Positions 8,346 to 15,123 of a DNA stretch of 28,319 bases are shown piece after piece. The number at the start of each line of letters is the position of its first letter. Position 1 is the stretch's first letter. The stretch is taken from contig JBHIEG010000023.1 of the NCBI GenBank assembly GCA_046760505.1, positions 1-28,319 of the forward strand, given 5' to 3'. This stretch comes from CAYFZR01 sp046760505 [NCBI: Candidatus Hydrothermarchaeota archaeon]. Lineage in GTDB: Archaea > CAYFZR01. Made by a program: the position numbers and the translations under genes. A model generated the notes under the pieces. That model made no database searches. It worked only from the letters and a program-made list of their open reading frames with translations, and was not told the DNA's origin.

Positions 8346-8786
8346 TTAATGATGCACTACTGCGTATACACTAAGACCTATCATGGCTATTATTGTTAGG
8401 ACACCGATTATAGTCCAGAAAGGTCTTTCCCAAGGGTAATATGCTTCTTTTCTGTCTATAAATGGGAGCAGAAATAACAATAGAATGAATAGTGCCGGGC
8501 CTATGATTCCACCGATTAACTTAGCCGGTATAGGACCTATTGGCCAAGTCCATGTCTTGAGAAAGCCAAAAACCGGGAAGAAGTACCAATCCGGATAATT
8601 TGAGGGCGGCATCTTGAAAGGATCAAACGGTGGATGAACAGGCAACTGGAGAAATGCGGCTAGGAAACACAAGGCTGCGAATACCAAGAGCATGACTGCT
8701 GGATATCTGAAGACCTCGTCTTTAAAGAGTATCGCGTGTCTTTCTTCCTTTTTTTCCAATCTTCTTTTTACTTCATCTATCTTCAT
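8346..8786 (-). CDS. Cytochrome b C-terminal subunit (b6f subunit IV-like)
   Basis: Membrane subunit of about 146 residues with three transmembrane helices, equivalent to subunit IV of a b6f complex or the C-terminal third of cytochrome b. The quinol-oxidation-site motif is PDWYFFPVFGFLKTW, a conservative Glu-to-Asp form of the PEWY motif. It carries HPPFDPFKMPPSNYPDWYF before helix 2 and PFIDRKEAYYPWERP before helix 3, both typical of this domain. Of two nearby starts (8792 and 8786), 8786 is preferred because GAGGA lies 7 bases upstream of it and only 1 base from the other. It is encoded just after the b6-like subunit, the split arrangement of b6f/menaquinol b6c complexes. It should pair with that subunit to form the quinone-reactive core. 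Confidence 0.88.
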   Translation of the reverse strand: MKIDEVKRRLEKKEERHAILFKDEVFRYPAVMLLVFAALCFLAAFLQLPVHPPFDPFKMPPSNYPDWYFFPVFGFLKTWTWPIGPIPAKLIGGIIGPALFILLLFLLPFIDRKEAYYPWERPFWTIIGVLTIIAMIGLSVYAVVHH

Positions 8787-8795
8787 TTTCATTCC

Positions 8796-9473
8796 TCATA
8801 GAGGTTCTTTAATGCCTTGGTTTCTCACCAATATGAAGTGTATCACGCATAAACCCATTAGGATAGCGGGAAGTACTAGGATGTGTAGGGTATAAAATCT
8901 TGCTAGGGTTCCGCCACCAATTTCAGCTCCTCCAAGAAGTAATTTCTGAAACACAGGTCCAATTACCGGTACAGAGGCTACCAACTGGAGCCCTATGGTG
9001 CTAGCCCAGTAAGAAACCTGATCCCAAGGAAGCATGTATCCTGAGAAACCCAGACCGAGGGTACAGAACAGAAGCAGCAATCCTATCATCCAATTCAGTT
9101 CCCTTGGCTTTTGATACGCTCCTACCAGATAAACTCTAAACATATGGAGATAAACCGCAGCGATCATTAGGTGAGCAGCCCAGTGATGAAGACTTCGCAT
9201 GAAGCTTCCGAGATAAACCTCCGTTGAGATGAACTTTACGCTCTCATATGCCATTTCTGCAGAGGGCACGTAATAGAACGCAAGGAAAATTCCTGTGAAT
9301 GCATCTACTAAAAAAGCAAAGAATGCTATCCCTCCCAAGCAGTAGGCAGGATTCATTGCCTGCCTCGGTACAGGTCTATCGAGTATGCTTTTTAGTAGTT
9401 CAAATACATCTATAGCGCCTGTTCTTTCGTCGATCCACTGAAGTATCCTTTCCTCCGGTTTAATCAAAGGCAT
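8796..9473 (-). CDS. Cytochrome b6-type subunit with two bis-His haems and a haem c(n) Cys
   Basis: Di-haem membrane cytochrome closely following cytochrome b6. From ATG 9473 it has 225 residues; an upstream in-frame ATG at 9497 exists, but GGTGGG at 9479-9484 lies 5 bases before 9473. Haem ligands are H96/H110 (spacing x13) and H197/H212 (spacing x14, the b6f-type spacing). Cys45 in YCLGGI matches the b6 cysteine that covalently binds haem c(n)/c(i). PWDQVSYWA in the Qo region, KPRELNW and the final RNQGI-K-EPL are also b6-like. Four helices are expected. It sits after a small membrane protein and a monohaem cytochrome, with no Rieske gene, so it is probably the quinone-reactive core of an alternative complex. 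Confidence 0.93.
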   Translation of the reverse strand: MPLIKPEERILQWIDERTGAIDVFELLKSILDRPVPRQAMNPAYCLGGIAFFAFLVDAFTGIFLAFYYVPSAEMAYESVKFISTEVYLGSFMRSLHHWAAHLMIAAVYLHMFRVYLVGAYQKPRELNWMIGLLLLFCTLGLGFSGYMLPWDQVSYWASTIGLQLVASVPVIGPVFQKLLLGGAEIGGGTLARFYTLHILVLPAILMGLCVIHFILVRNQGIKEPL

Positions 9474-9474
9474 T

Positions 9475-9735
9475 TTAACCCACCGAAATTTCTTCAATAG
9501 GCATAAATTTTCTTCTCAGCAGTGCAAAGATCATAGCTAGGAAAAGACTGCATAGTCCAATTAAGAAGCCAATAACATCAATCTTTTCTCCAAAGATGGC
9601 TTTGAGGACATTTCCTCCAAGTTTTTCAGGTCCGAATATAATCATGCCAAGAATAAGGAGAGACGTCAGAATTATCAATCCAGATAGTATGGTTAATGTA
9701 ATCACGAATGAAAGAGAGAGAACGGATCTTTCCAT
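9475..9735 (-). CDS. Small membrane protein of the cytochrome b operon
   Basis: An 86-residue protein with two hydrophobic helices (about residues 5-33 and 51-70) separated by a loop with FGPEKLGGN and ending in RRKFMP. ATG 9735 follows AGGTGAT with a short spacer. Its stop is one base before the chosen ATG of the b6 subunit and the SD of that gene lies inside its last codons, so translation is coupled. I do not recognise the family; it is most likely a small subunit of the same membrane complex, comparable in position to petite accessory subunits of other b6-type complexes, but that is inference. Confidence 0.7.
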   Translation of the reverse strand: MERSVLSLSFVITLTILSGLIILTSLLILGMIIFGPEKLGGNVLKAIFGEKIDVIGFLIGLCSLFLAMIFALLRRKFMPIEEISVG

Positions 9736-9744
9736 TCAATCACC

Positions 9745-10059
9745 TTACAGTTTCAGTGCGAATATTATAGAGAGCAACACGAAAAGCGTTGCAAAGGCAA
9801 TTATACCCATGTCCCATTGGTGTAGTTTGACGCCAACATTTGGTTCTTCAGGCTTTTCCTCGATTGTTTTTTCTGGTGGATGATAGCCAGCAAATGTATG
9901 ATGCTGTGCATAATACATGCCAAGATCATTCAAGGCGGGTGGGGCCACATCGTGGCAGAAAGTGCAGTCTCTGCCTGTTTCTTCCGCATATTTAGGCTTT
10001 GCTTGAGAGATGCCTAAAGATGAGATTATAAAAATGATGATAAGTAACATCCTCTTCAT
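9745..10059 (-). CDS. Membrane-anchored monohaem cytochrome c
   Basis: A 104-residue protein: basic signal peptide (MKRMLLIIIF to ISQA), one haem motif CTFCH near residue 32, a short linker rich in Pro and Glu, and a C-terminal helix (about residues 84-102) ending in KL. The topology is haem outside with a C-terminal anchor. The region after the haem, PPALNDLGMYYAQHHTFAGYH, holds several possible axial ligands (Met, His). It is the first gene of the seven-gene minus-strand operon, with a TATA box and an AGGTGG SD. It probably exchanges electrons with the b-type cytochrome on the outer face, taking the place a cytochrome f/c1 would hold, or passes them to multihaem cytochromes (inference). Confidence 0.85.
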   Translation of the reverse strand: MKRMLLIIIFIISSLGISQAKPKYAEETGRDCTFCHDVAPPALNDLGMYYAQHHTFAGYHPPEKTIEEKPEEPNVGVKLHQWDMGIIAFATLFVLLSIIFALKL

Positions 10060-10063
10060 GATT

Positions 10064-10103
10064 CCACCTGTGATAAACCTTCAAAAGAGACTACATATAT
10101 ATA
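10064..10103 (-). promoter_or_regulatory. Promoter of the cytochrome b/FAD/CCG operon
   Basis: On the minus strand a TATATATA element (10096-10103) lies about 37-44 bases before ATG 10059, and AGGTGG (10064-10069) is a well-spaced SD. This predicts a short 5' UTR of about 14 bases. The rest of the 10060-10294 gap is AT-rich and shows no convincing gene. Confidence 0.55.
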
Positions 10104-10294
10104 CGTTTCGACTTTGGGTTCTGTTAATTAATTTGTGATGATGAAAAATAAATCAGAAAGTAGAAAATTCGATTGTATCCTCCCAAAAGAGAGAACCATA
10201 AATTTTCGCCTTATTATCTAAAATGAGTCAAAGATAGATAGAAGTATACACTTAGAAAAATATGGAATAAATTTAAATAATAAAGGAGAAGGAA

Positions 10295-11176
10295 TCATTC
10301 ACTAACAATAACTTTTAGGAGATCCCAAAGACCAATTAATCCTTTAAAATTATCATTTTCATCCAATACGAATAGACAATCAGTTTTCTGTTTAAATAAA
10401 ACAGTCATAGCATCTGGCAGTAATGTTTCCTGATATACAATAGGCACCACAGGCTTTAGTATTTTCTCTATCGTCTCATATTTCTCGCCAAATTTTTCAA
10501 ATGCCTCTTCAATTCTAACGATGCCTTTAATTTTTTTGTCCTCTATTACGGGTAATACATGCGCTTTGGTTTTAATGAAGGAATTGATGGCGTATTCTAT
10601 CGAATCAGTTGTGGTTAATGTTACTGCTTCCTTCTCCATTAGTTCTTCCACCTTTACAGTGGGTATGCTAGATATCCACTCGATGTCTATGAGGAGGGAG
10701 TTTTCCGTATCGTCTCTACCAATTACTGTGCCATGGATTCTCATTTTGTTGGCAGGAGTAGGTCCGATAGTTATTCTTTCGCCTATGTGGATGGTTTTTA
10801 TGTCCCCGATGAGATAAACTTCAGCCTTGCATTCTTCAGGATGGGGAACTCCGGTTAGATCTATCTCAGTTACGGTTATGTTTGGGAATGGTATGCCTTC
10901 AACAGATATAGGAACTGGCACCTCTTTTTCAATTAGACAAATATTTAAAGCATCATATGCTTTGCTGGTGGGTCTGTATCCACCTTTAGGTCCGGGAACG
11001 CCTTCTACCAAGCCTAATGCCCTCAGGGACTGCATCTGATTCCTGATTGTACCTGGATTTTTGTCCGTCAAACTGGCTATATCTTTCCCCTTTACCGATG
11101 CACTCTTCTTCCTCCGGTAAAGGTCTATTAATGCTAGCAAAATCTCTCTTTGAACAGAGGTCAGCTCAACTGACAT
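10295..11176 (-). CDS. Transcriptional regulator: N-terminal winged helix plus two CBS domains
   Basis: A 293-residue predicted regulator. Residues 1-75 form a winged helix (ILLALIDLYRRKK, IASLTDKNPGTIRNQMQSLRALGLVEGVPGPKGGYRPT), a known archaeal pairing related to the HrcA DNA-binding type. A beta-rich middle segment (about 85-170) is followed by a CBS pair (about 178-290) containing VTLTTTDSIEYAINSFIKTKAHVLPVIED and a second repeat ending FVLDENDNFKGLIGLWDLL. CBS pairs usually bind adenosyl nucleotides, so it may sense energy state or SAM. An SD GGAGGG precedes ATG 11176. It is divergent from the NOG1 gene, with an inverted repeat in the gap that could be its operator. Its target genes are unknown. 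Confidence 0.85.
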   Translation of the reverse strand: MSVELTSVQREILLALIDLYRRKKSASVKGKDIASLTDKNPGTIRNQMQSLRALGLVEGVPGPKGGYRPTSKAYDALNICLIEKEVPVPISVEGIPFPNITVTEIDLTGVPHPEECKAEVYLIGDIKTIHIGERITIGPTPANKMRIHGTVIGRDDTENSLLIDIEWISSIPTVKVEELMEKEAVTLTTTDSIEYAINSFIKTKAHVLPVIEDKKIKGIVRIEEAFEKFGEKYETIEKILKPVVPIVYQETLLPDAMTVLFKQKTDCLFVLDENDNFKGLIGLWDLLKVIVSE

Positions 11177-11209
11177 ATTTTTTGCCCTCCGTTGAAAAAT
11201 AGTTTCTAA

Positions 11210-11227
11210 AATAAATGATTATTTATT
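11210..11227. promoter_or_regulatory. Inverted repeat between CBS regulator and NOG1
   Basis: AATAAAT-GATT-ATTTATT is a perfect 7-bp inverted repeat with a 4-base spacer in the divergent promoter region. It is a candidate autoregulatory operator, though its low complexity makes chance possible. Confidence 0.35.
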
Positions 11228-11279
11228 ATAGATATGTTTTATGGTTGGGTATTTAACCGAGAATTGATAATCATTATAC

Positions 11280-12218
11280 ATGTTCCAATCTTTGCCAAAC
11301 GTGATGACAGCTGATGAAATGATAGACAAAGCATTTAAAAAGGCTTCGAAAGTTACGGTTCCAAGGAAAAGGAAGAGAAAATTGGCTAAAAAAGAGAAGG
11401 AAATGCAAAAGATAAAAAAGGCTAGTCAGATATTGAAGGATAATCTTTCATACATCATAGATTCCTATCCAAATATCGATGAGGTGCCAATTTTTTACTT
11501 AGAACTTCTTGATGCATTGGTCGACAAGAACAAACTGAAGAAATCCCTTGGTGCACTAAACTGGGCAAAAAAGACAATAGAGTCTATTGAAAGACAGTCT
11601 ATTAGAGAAATTAGAGATAAGGATCCTTCAACGGTGAAGAGAAGTGCTTTTGGCAGGTATTCTTCTGTAATGAGACGGATTTCAGAAGAAATAGATTTTC
11701 TCATCGAAAGCACGAGAAAACTAAGGAAAATTCCCCAGATAGATCTCACCATTCCAACCGTGGTGGTGGCAGGACCTCCGAATGTGGGAAAATCCACCCT
11801 GATTCGCTCAATTAGCACAGCAAGACCTGAGATAAAGACTTATCCTTTCACAACGAAGGGCATAATGGTAGGTCTCATTAAAAAAGATGGCGAGAGGATT
11901 CAGATAATAGATACGCCGGGCCTGTTAGACAGGTCCATGGAGAAGCGCAACAAAATTGAAATTCAGGCAATAATAGCCCTGAAACACTTGGCAGACTTAA
12001 TTGTATTCATGATAGATCCTACAGAGACTTGTGGATATACTTTAGAGGAGCAATTAAATCTTTTGGAAGAAATAACTAGTAAATTCGACCTTAAAATTCT
12101 AAAAATTGCAAACAAATGCGATATCTTTGATGAAAAAATCAATGGTTTCCTTCCGATTAGCGCAAGAGATGGCACAAATATAGAATATTTGGTTAAAAAA
12201 ATTCTGCAGAGCATTTAA
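11280..12218 (+). CDS. NOG1-type GTPase (OBG family)
   Basis: Archaeal NOG1-like GTPase, 312 residues, expected to act in large ribosomal subunit assembly. The N-terminal helical domain (about residues 1-155, with a Lys/Arg-rich KVTVPRKRKRKLAKKEK stretch) is the NOG1 N-domain. The G domain follows: G1 GPPNVGKST at about 165-173, G2 TTKG, G3 DTPGL, G4 NKCD and G5 SARD near the end. It lacks the long C-terminal extension of eukaryotic NOG1, as is normal for archaea. A TATTTAA element about 25 bases upstream and no SD indicate a leaderless transcript. Its end is one base from the end of the convergent minus-strand gene. Confidence 0.9.
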   Translation: MFQSLPNVMTADEMIDKAFKKASKVTVPRKRKRKLAKKEKEMQKIKKASQILKDNLSYIIDSYPNIDEVPIFYLELLDALVDKNKLKKSLGALNWAKKTIESIERQSIREIRDKDPSTVKRSAFGRYSSVMRRISEEIDFLIESTRKLRKIPQIDLTIPTVVVAGPPNVGKSTLIRSISTARPEIKTYPFTTKGIMVGLIKKDGERIQIIDTPGLLDRSMEKRNKIEIQAIIALKHLADLIVFMIDPTETCGYTLEEQLNLLEEITSKFDLKILKIANKCDIFDEKINGFLPISARDGTNIEYLVKKILQSI

Positions 12219-12219
12219 G

Positions 12220-12519
12220 TTATTTTTTATATCTATATCTTTCTTTCACCTTTTCCAGAAGATCTAAAAGTTCTCTGTGAGCGGTCTTGTATTCAGAATC
12301 AGATATCTGACCTTTTAAGTAAAGAGTATGTATTTCTTCAGCATCTCTCTCAATCTCCTCCAGAAGACTGGGTAAATCTTCCCTAAACATTTTTTCCTCT
12401 TCCCCTGTTATTTTCTTCATTTCAACTTCCAGATCTCTTATTTTGAGTATGAGATATGTCTGAAAAACGATTATCAGCGTCAACAATAAAAAAACATATA
12501 GATAATAGATATCATTCAA
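12220..12519 (-). CDS. Membrane-anchored coiled-coil protein with SHOCT-like tail
   Basis: A 99-residue protein with one N-terminal transmembrane helix (residues 4-26), a charged coiled coil (about 27-60) and a C-terminal segment LYLKGQISDSEYKTAHRELL that matches the SHOCT pattern (short helix, K-G-x-I-(S/T)-D-x-E-Y/F, helix). SHOCT modules are usually oligomerisation elements at protein ends. It overlaps the stop of the RtcA gene by 8 bases and is translated from the same message. Function unknown; a link with RNA end repair is only positional. Confidence 0.65.
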   Translation of the reverse strand: MNDIYYLYVFLLLTLIIVFQTYLILKIRDLEVEMKKITGEEEKMFREDLPSLLEEIERDAEEIHTLYLKGQISDSEYKTAHRELLDLLEKVKERYRYKK

Positions 12520-13558
12520 GACCTACACCGTCCACCTCTATGGTAGAGAATCTATCCAACCCGCCCCCAACCTCGAATTTACAGTTCAAAAACTTCTCTG
12601 TAATATAGATATTCGTCAAGGCATGTTTTGAAAACATAGAAGTACTTATCTTCGATCTTCCCTCTGCCAAAGCCATGTATGGAATTATTTGATCTGCTAG
12701 ATGAGGGTCTGTTCCAGGATTTGATTTTACCATATCAAAAATTTTCTTCGAGGCTTCAATGCCTATTTTTTCTGCAGGTACGCCTTTTTTTCCCAAACAA
12801 CTTGCTCCTAAGAAAACTTTTTTTGAGTCAACCCATAATACAATCCCGCTGCCTGGCGAGACACCGGGATCTCTTGAACTAGAAAATTCTCTTTCTATTT
12901 CGCATGAAATTCCATGATCTCTCAGAAATTTCTCTGCAGAATTAGCCTGTCTATCGGAGACGTGCCTGGGCAATTTTGTACAGTATGATATGCCCTTGAT
13001 TTTATTGAATTCATTTCCTAAGGCTTCAATTTTTTTTAACCCGCTGCATGGCTCTATATAGGCATTTACAATCCCTCCTCCCTTTGGATAGTGACCTCTT
13101 CTTACCAGTTCTACTTTGCAGCGGATTCCCATCAATGAGAGAGCGCTAAGCGTTACGTTTTTGAAATAATCTATGGGTGGAGACCACTGAACGTCCGTTC
13201 CTCCTATGAGTTTAATGCTTGATTCTTCTTCTGCAAATGAAAGAACAGGCAACAGTGCTTGTAAAATTAAGGTAACGCTTCCCGCAGTCCCAACATCTAT
13301 TACCATATCTCCTCCTTTTATCTTTCCAGGTTCAAAAGTTATTTCTTGCGATCCTATTTTTAAGCCAGTCACTTTTGCATCACATATACTAGCAACAGAC
13401 TTTATTGCATGCAGGTGCTGGGCTGCTAAACCCGGATTCGGACGTTTAGAGCGAATATTATAAATCTTGAAGGGTTTTTTTGTTACCGCCCCAAGTGCAA
13501 GCGATGTCCTCAGGATCTGACCTCCGCCTTCTCCAAAGGATCCATCGATTTCAATCAT
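12512..13558 (-). CDS. rtcA: RNA 3'-terminal phosphate cyclase
   Basis: RtcA converts RNA 3'-phosphate ends to 2',3'-cyclic phosphates using ATP. The signature IDGSFGEGGGQILRTSLALG lies at the N-terminus, RPNPGLAAQHLHAIK near residue 45, and the catalytic histidine in DPHLADQIIPYMAL near residue 305. The reading frame is open to 13672, but ATG 13558 is chosen: the protein then begins MIEIDGSFGEGGG as in the family, has the usual length (348 residues), and a TATA element (13582-13588) lies 24 bases upstream, giving a leaderless message. The upstream extension would overlap the divergent gene at 13610. It is cotranscribed with the SHOCT-like membrane protein. Confidence 0.93.
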   Translation of the reverse strand: MIEIDGSFGEGGGQILRTSLALGAVTKKPFKIYNIRSKRPNPGLAAQHLHAIKSVASICDAKVTGLKIGSQEITFEPGKIKGGDMVIDVGTAGSVTLILQALLPVLSFAEEESSIKLIGGTDVQWSPPIDYFKNVTLSALSLMGIRCKVELVRRGHYPKGGGIVNAYIEPCSGLKKIEALGNEFNKIKGISYCTKLPRHVSDRQANSAEKFLRDHGISCEIEREFSSSRDPGVSPGSGIVLWVDSKKVFLGASCLGKKGVPAEKIGIEASKKIFDMVKSNPGTDPHLADQIIPYMALAEGRSKISTSMFSKHALTNIYITEKFLNCKFEVGGGLDRFSTIEVDGVGLE

Positions 13559-13581
13559 GTTATCATTTTTGGGGGCAAGGG

Positions 13582-13588
13582 TATTTAT
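13582..13588. promoter_or_regulatory. Single TATA box shared by two divergent leaderless genes
   Basis: TATTTAT (ATAAATA on the other strand) is 22-28 bases before ATG 13610 on the plus strand and about 24-30 bases before the rtcA ATG at 13558 on the minus strand. Each distance is right for a leaderless archaeal transcript, and no second TATA element fits in the 51-base gap. Confidence 0.5.
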
Positions 13589-13609
13589 TGGTTTAGATAG
13601 AGTTTCTTC

Positions 13610-13858
13610 ATGTTCATCCCAAATCTTATCGAGTACATGAGAAAGAATAGCGATTACCGAATAGAATTCCACTGTCCAACCATAGTAGTTAAGAAAAATG
13701 GAAGATTTTGCGCTTATATTGAAAAATTATGGAATGAAATCATTATTTACTGGATAAATCCAGAAAAAAAAGAGTATTTTGAATTAGAAAGGCTGATATC
13801 TGATTTTTTAGGGAAAAATCATGGATTCAAAGTAGTTCAAAAGGAGATGATTAGATGA
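13610..13858 (+). CDS. Small conserved-looking protein of unknown function
   Basis: An 82-residue soluble protein with a Phe/Tyr/Trp-rich centre (RIEFHCPTIVVKKNGRFC, LWNEIIIYWINPEKKEYF), predicted alpha-beta, with a C-terminal helix. I do not recognise a family. Support for it being real is the leaderless start 22-28 bases after a TATA box and its ATGA overlap with the next gene, which make a two-gene unit. Function unknown. Confidence 0.55.
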   Translation: MFIPNLIEYMRKNSDYRIEFHCPTIVVKKNGRFCAYIEKLWNEIIIYWINPEKKEYFELERLISDFLGKNHGFKVVQKEMIR

Positions 13859-14253
13859 AAGAGAAAAGGCTCATCCTATCAATTTTATTTCTTTATCTCA
13901 TTGTGATTGCTCTTCTATTGATAGACGTTTACGCTTTTTTCAAACTAAAGAAAATTTCTGTAAGGATAGAAAAACCAATAGAAATAGATCTGGAGATTCC
14001 TATCAAGAAAAAAGTAGATTTGAAGATCAACGAAACTTTTATCTTAAATGCTACCGTACCTGTAAAAACAACGGTGGAAGTCCCGCTCAACACTCCATTC
14101 GGAAGTTATAAAATTAGTATACCTGTGGAAGCGAATATACCTGTAAACGTTCCAATAAAGATAAACACGAAAGTTTCACTCCCGATAGACGAGAAGTTTC
14201 ATCTAAAAAGTACTATCGTATTCAACGAGAGTATTCCAGTATCTATAACATAA
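13855..14253 (+). CDS. N-terminally anchored beta-repeat membrane protein
   Basis: A 132-residue protein with one transmembrane helix (residues 9-28), probably anchoring an outward beta-rich domain. The rest is built from alternating short strands punctuated by Pro and Asn: IEKPIEIDLEIPIKKKVDL, ILNATVPVKTTVEVPLN, ISIPVEANIPVNVPIKINTKVSLPI. The alternation of hydrophobic and polar residues suggests a beta-solenoid or long hairpin-type fibre. It overlaps the preceding gene by ATGA, so translation is coupled. It has no Cys and no recognisable catalytic motif. Function unknown. Confidence 0.6.
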   Translation: MKEKRLILSILFLYLIVIALLLIDVYAFFKLKKISVRIEKPIEIDLEIPIKKKVDLKINETFILNATVPVKTTVEVPLNTPFGSYKISIPVEANIPVNVPIKINTKVSLPIDEKFHLKSTIVFNESIPVSIT

Positions 14254-14271
14254 TTGTGCTATAAAATACTT

Positions 14272-15123
14272 CTAGAGAGAGTACTTCTTTCCAATCTCGA
14301 TTATCTCCCTTATTTTTTCCTTGGGAGTATCTTCTATCAATCCTTCGCAGCTCAAAATAATTTTTTTGTTTGACTCAGCCAAAGACTCTATTTTTCTTTC
14401 TATTTCTTCAGTTTTTTCTTTGTAGATTTCTTTTGAATTTATGCCACCCATAAGAATTTTTTCCGTATCAATTTTCTCTATATCTGCCTCCAAACTTAAT
14501 ATCTCGGCTATACTTTCCTCTAAGGAAACTTTTAAGTCTCCACAAATGTGCAGTATTCTTTCACCTTTTAACTTATTTAAAACCATGTTTTGATACGGAA
14601 ATGCAAGTTCAAAGAAATTTTCTGGTGAGATAAGGTCTTGAGATGCGCATGGATCTCCTACGAAATAAAATGAAGTTTCAATAAATTCAGATAGTTCAAT
14701 AACTGTCTTTGCCGCTTCTTCTAGAATACTTTTAGCCTGATCGATGTCTTCCTTAATTTTTAGTAAAAAATCTGTTCCAAACTTCTCGTAGCAGAGAGTA
14801 AATGGAGCGGTAATTATCCCTACAACTGGCACGTCCAGAGCGTTACACAGTATTTCATTGCATTTTATCAACTCCTGAATTCTATCATGATATACGAATC
14901 CTTCCTCGAAGCAATTTCTGAATAAATCCGGATCGAAATAGGATAGACTAAGATCGGGTTTATAAAAATCGTAGGCCTTTTTTAATGCATGAGCAGCCTT
15001 TTCTCCATCCGAAAGAATTTCTTCATACGTATAAGGGGTAAAAACTTGAGCATGGCGGAGTCCAATTAGGGGGGCAACCTTTAAAATCAAGGGATCACCT
15101 AGTACTGATATCTGTGGGGACAC
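14272..15123 (-). CDS. UroD/MtaA-family methyltransferase, compact form
   Basis: A 283-residue member of the uroporphyrinogen decarboxylase-like family to which MtaA/MtbA (methylcobamide:CoM methyltransferases) belong. The zinc-site residues are present: His192 and Cys194 in LHICGD and Cys259 in LSCEG. GDPCASQDLISPENFFELAFPY (about 156-178) is the usual family segment. It is about 60 residues shorter than MtaA because the usual N-terminal ERF...EEPD start is missing. GTG 15123 lies inside the AAA gene (25-base overlap), so translation is probably coupled. The shortened N-terminus may be genuine or a start problem, but the preceding frame runs into the AAA gene. Substrate unknown; either a thiol or a cobamide partner is expected from the family. 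Confidence 0.8.
   Translation of the reverse strand: MSPQISVLGDPLILKVAPLIGLRHAQVFTPYTYEEILSDGEKAAHALKKAYDFYKPDLSLSYFDPDLFRNCFEEGFVYHDRIQELIKCNEILCNALDVPVVGIITAPFTLCYEKFGTDFLLKIKEDIDQAKSILEEAAKTVIELSEFIETSFYFVGDPCASQDLISPENFFELAFPYQNMVLNKLKGERILHICGDLKVSLEESIAEILSLEADIEKIDTEKILMGGINSKEIYKEKTEEIERKIESLAESNKKIILSCEGLIEDTPKEKIREIIEIGKKYSL

Noticed and set aside
5717-10059. Complete cytochrome bc1/b6f complex
   Set aside because: No protein with Rieske motifs (CTHLGC/CPCHGS type) is encoded; the only c-type cytochrome in the operon is a short monohaem protein, not cytochrome f or c1.
10107-10294. Small gene or RNA in the longest intergenic gap
   Set aside because: A 27-codon plus-strand frame from about 10137 lacks an SD and a promoter at a suitable distance; no tRNA-like or riboswitch-like fold was seen.
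13559-13672. N-terminal extension of RtcA
   Set aside because: The 38 extra residues are outside the family, overlap the divergent gene and lie upstream of the likely TATA box.
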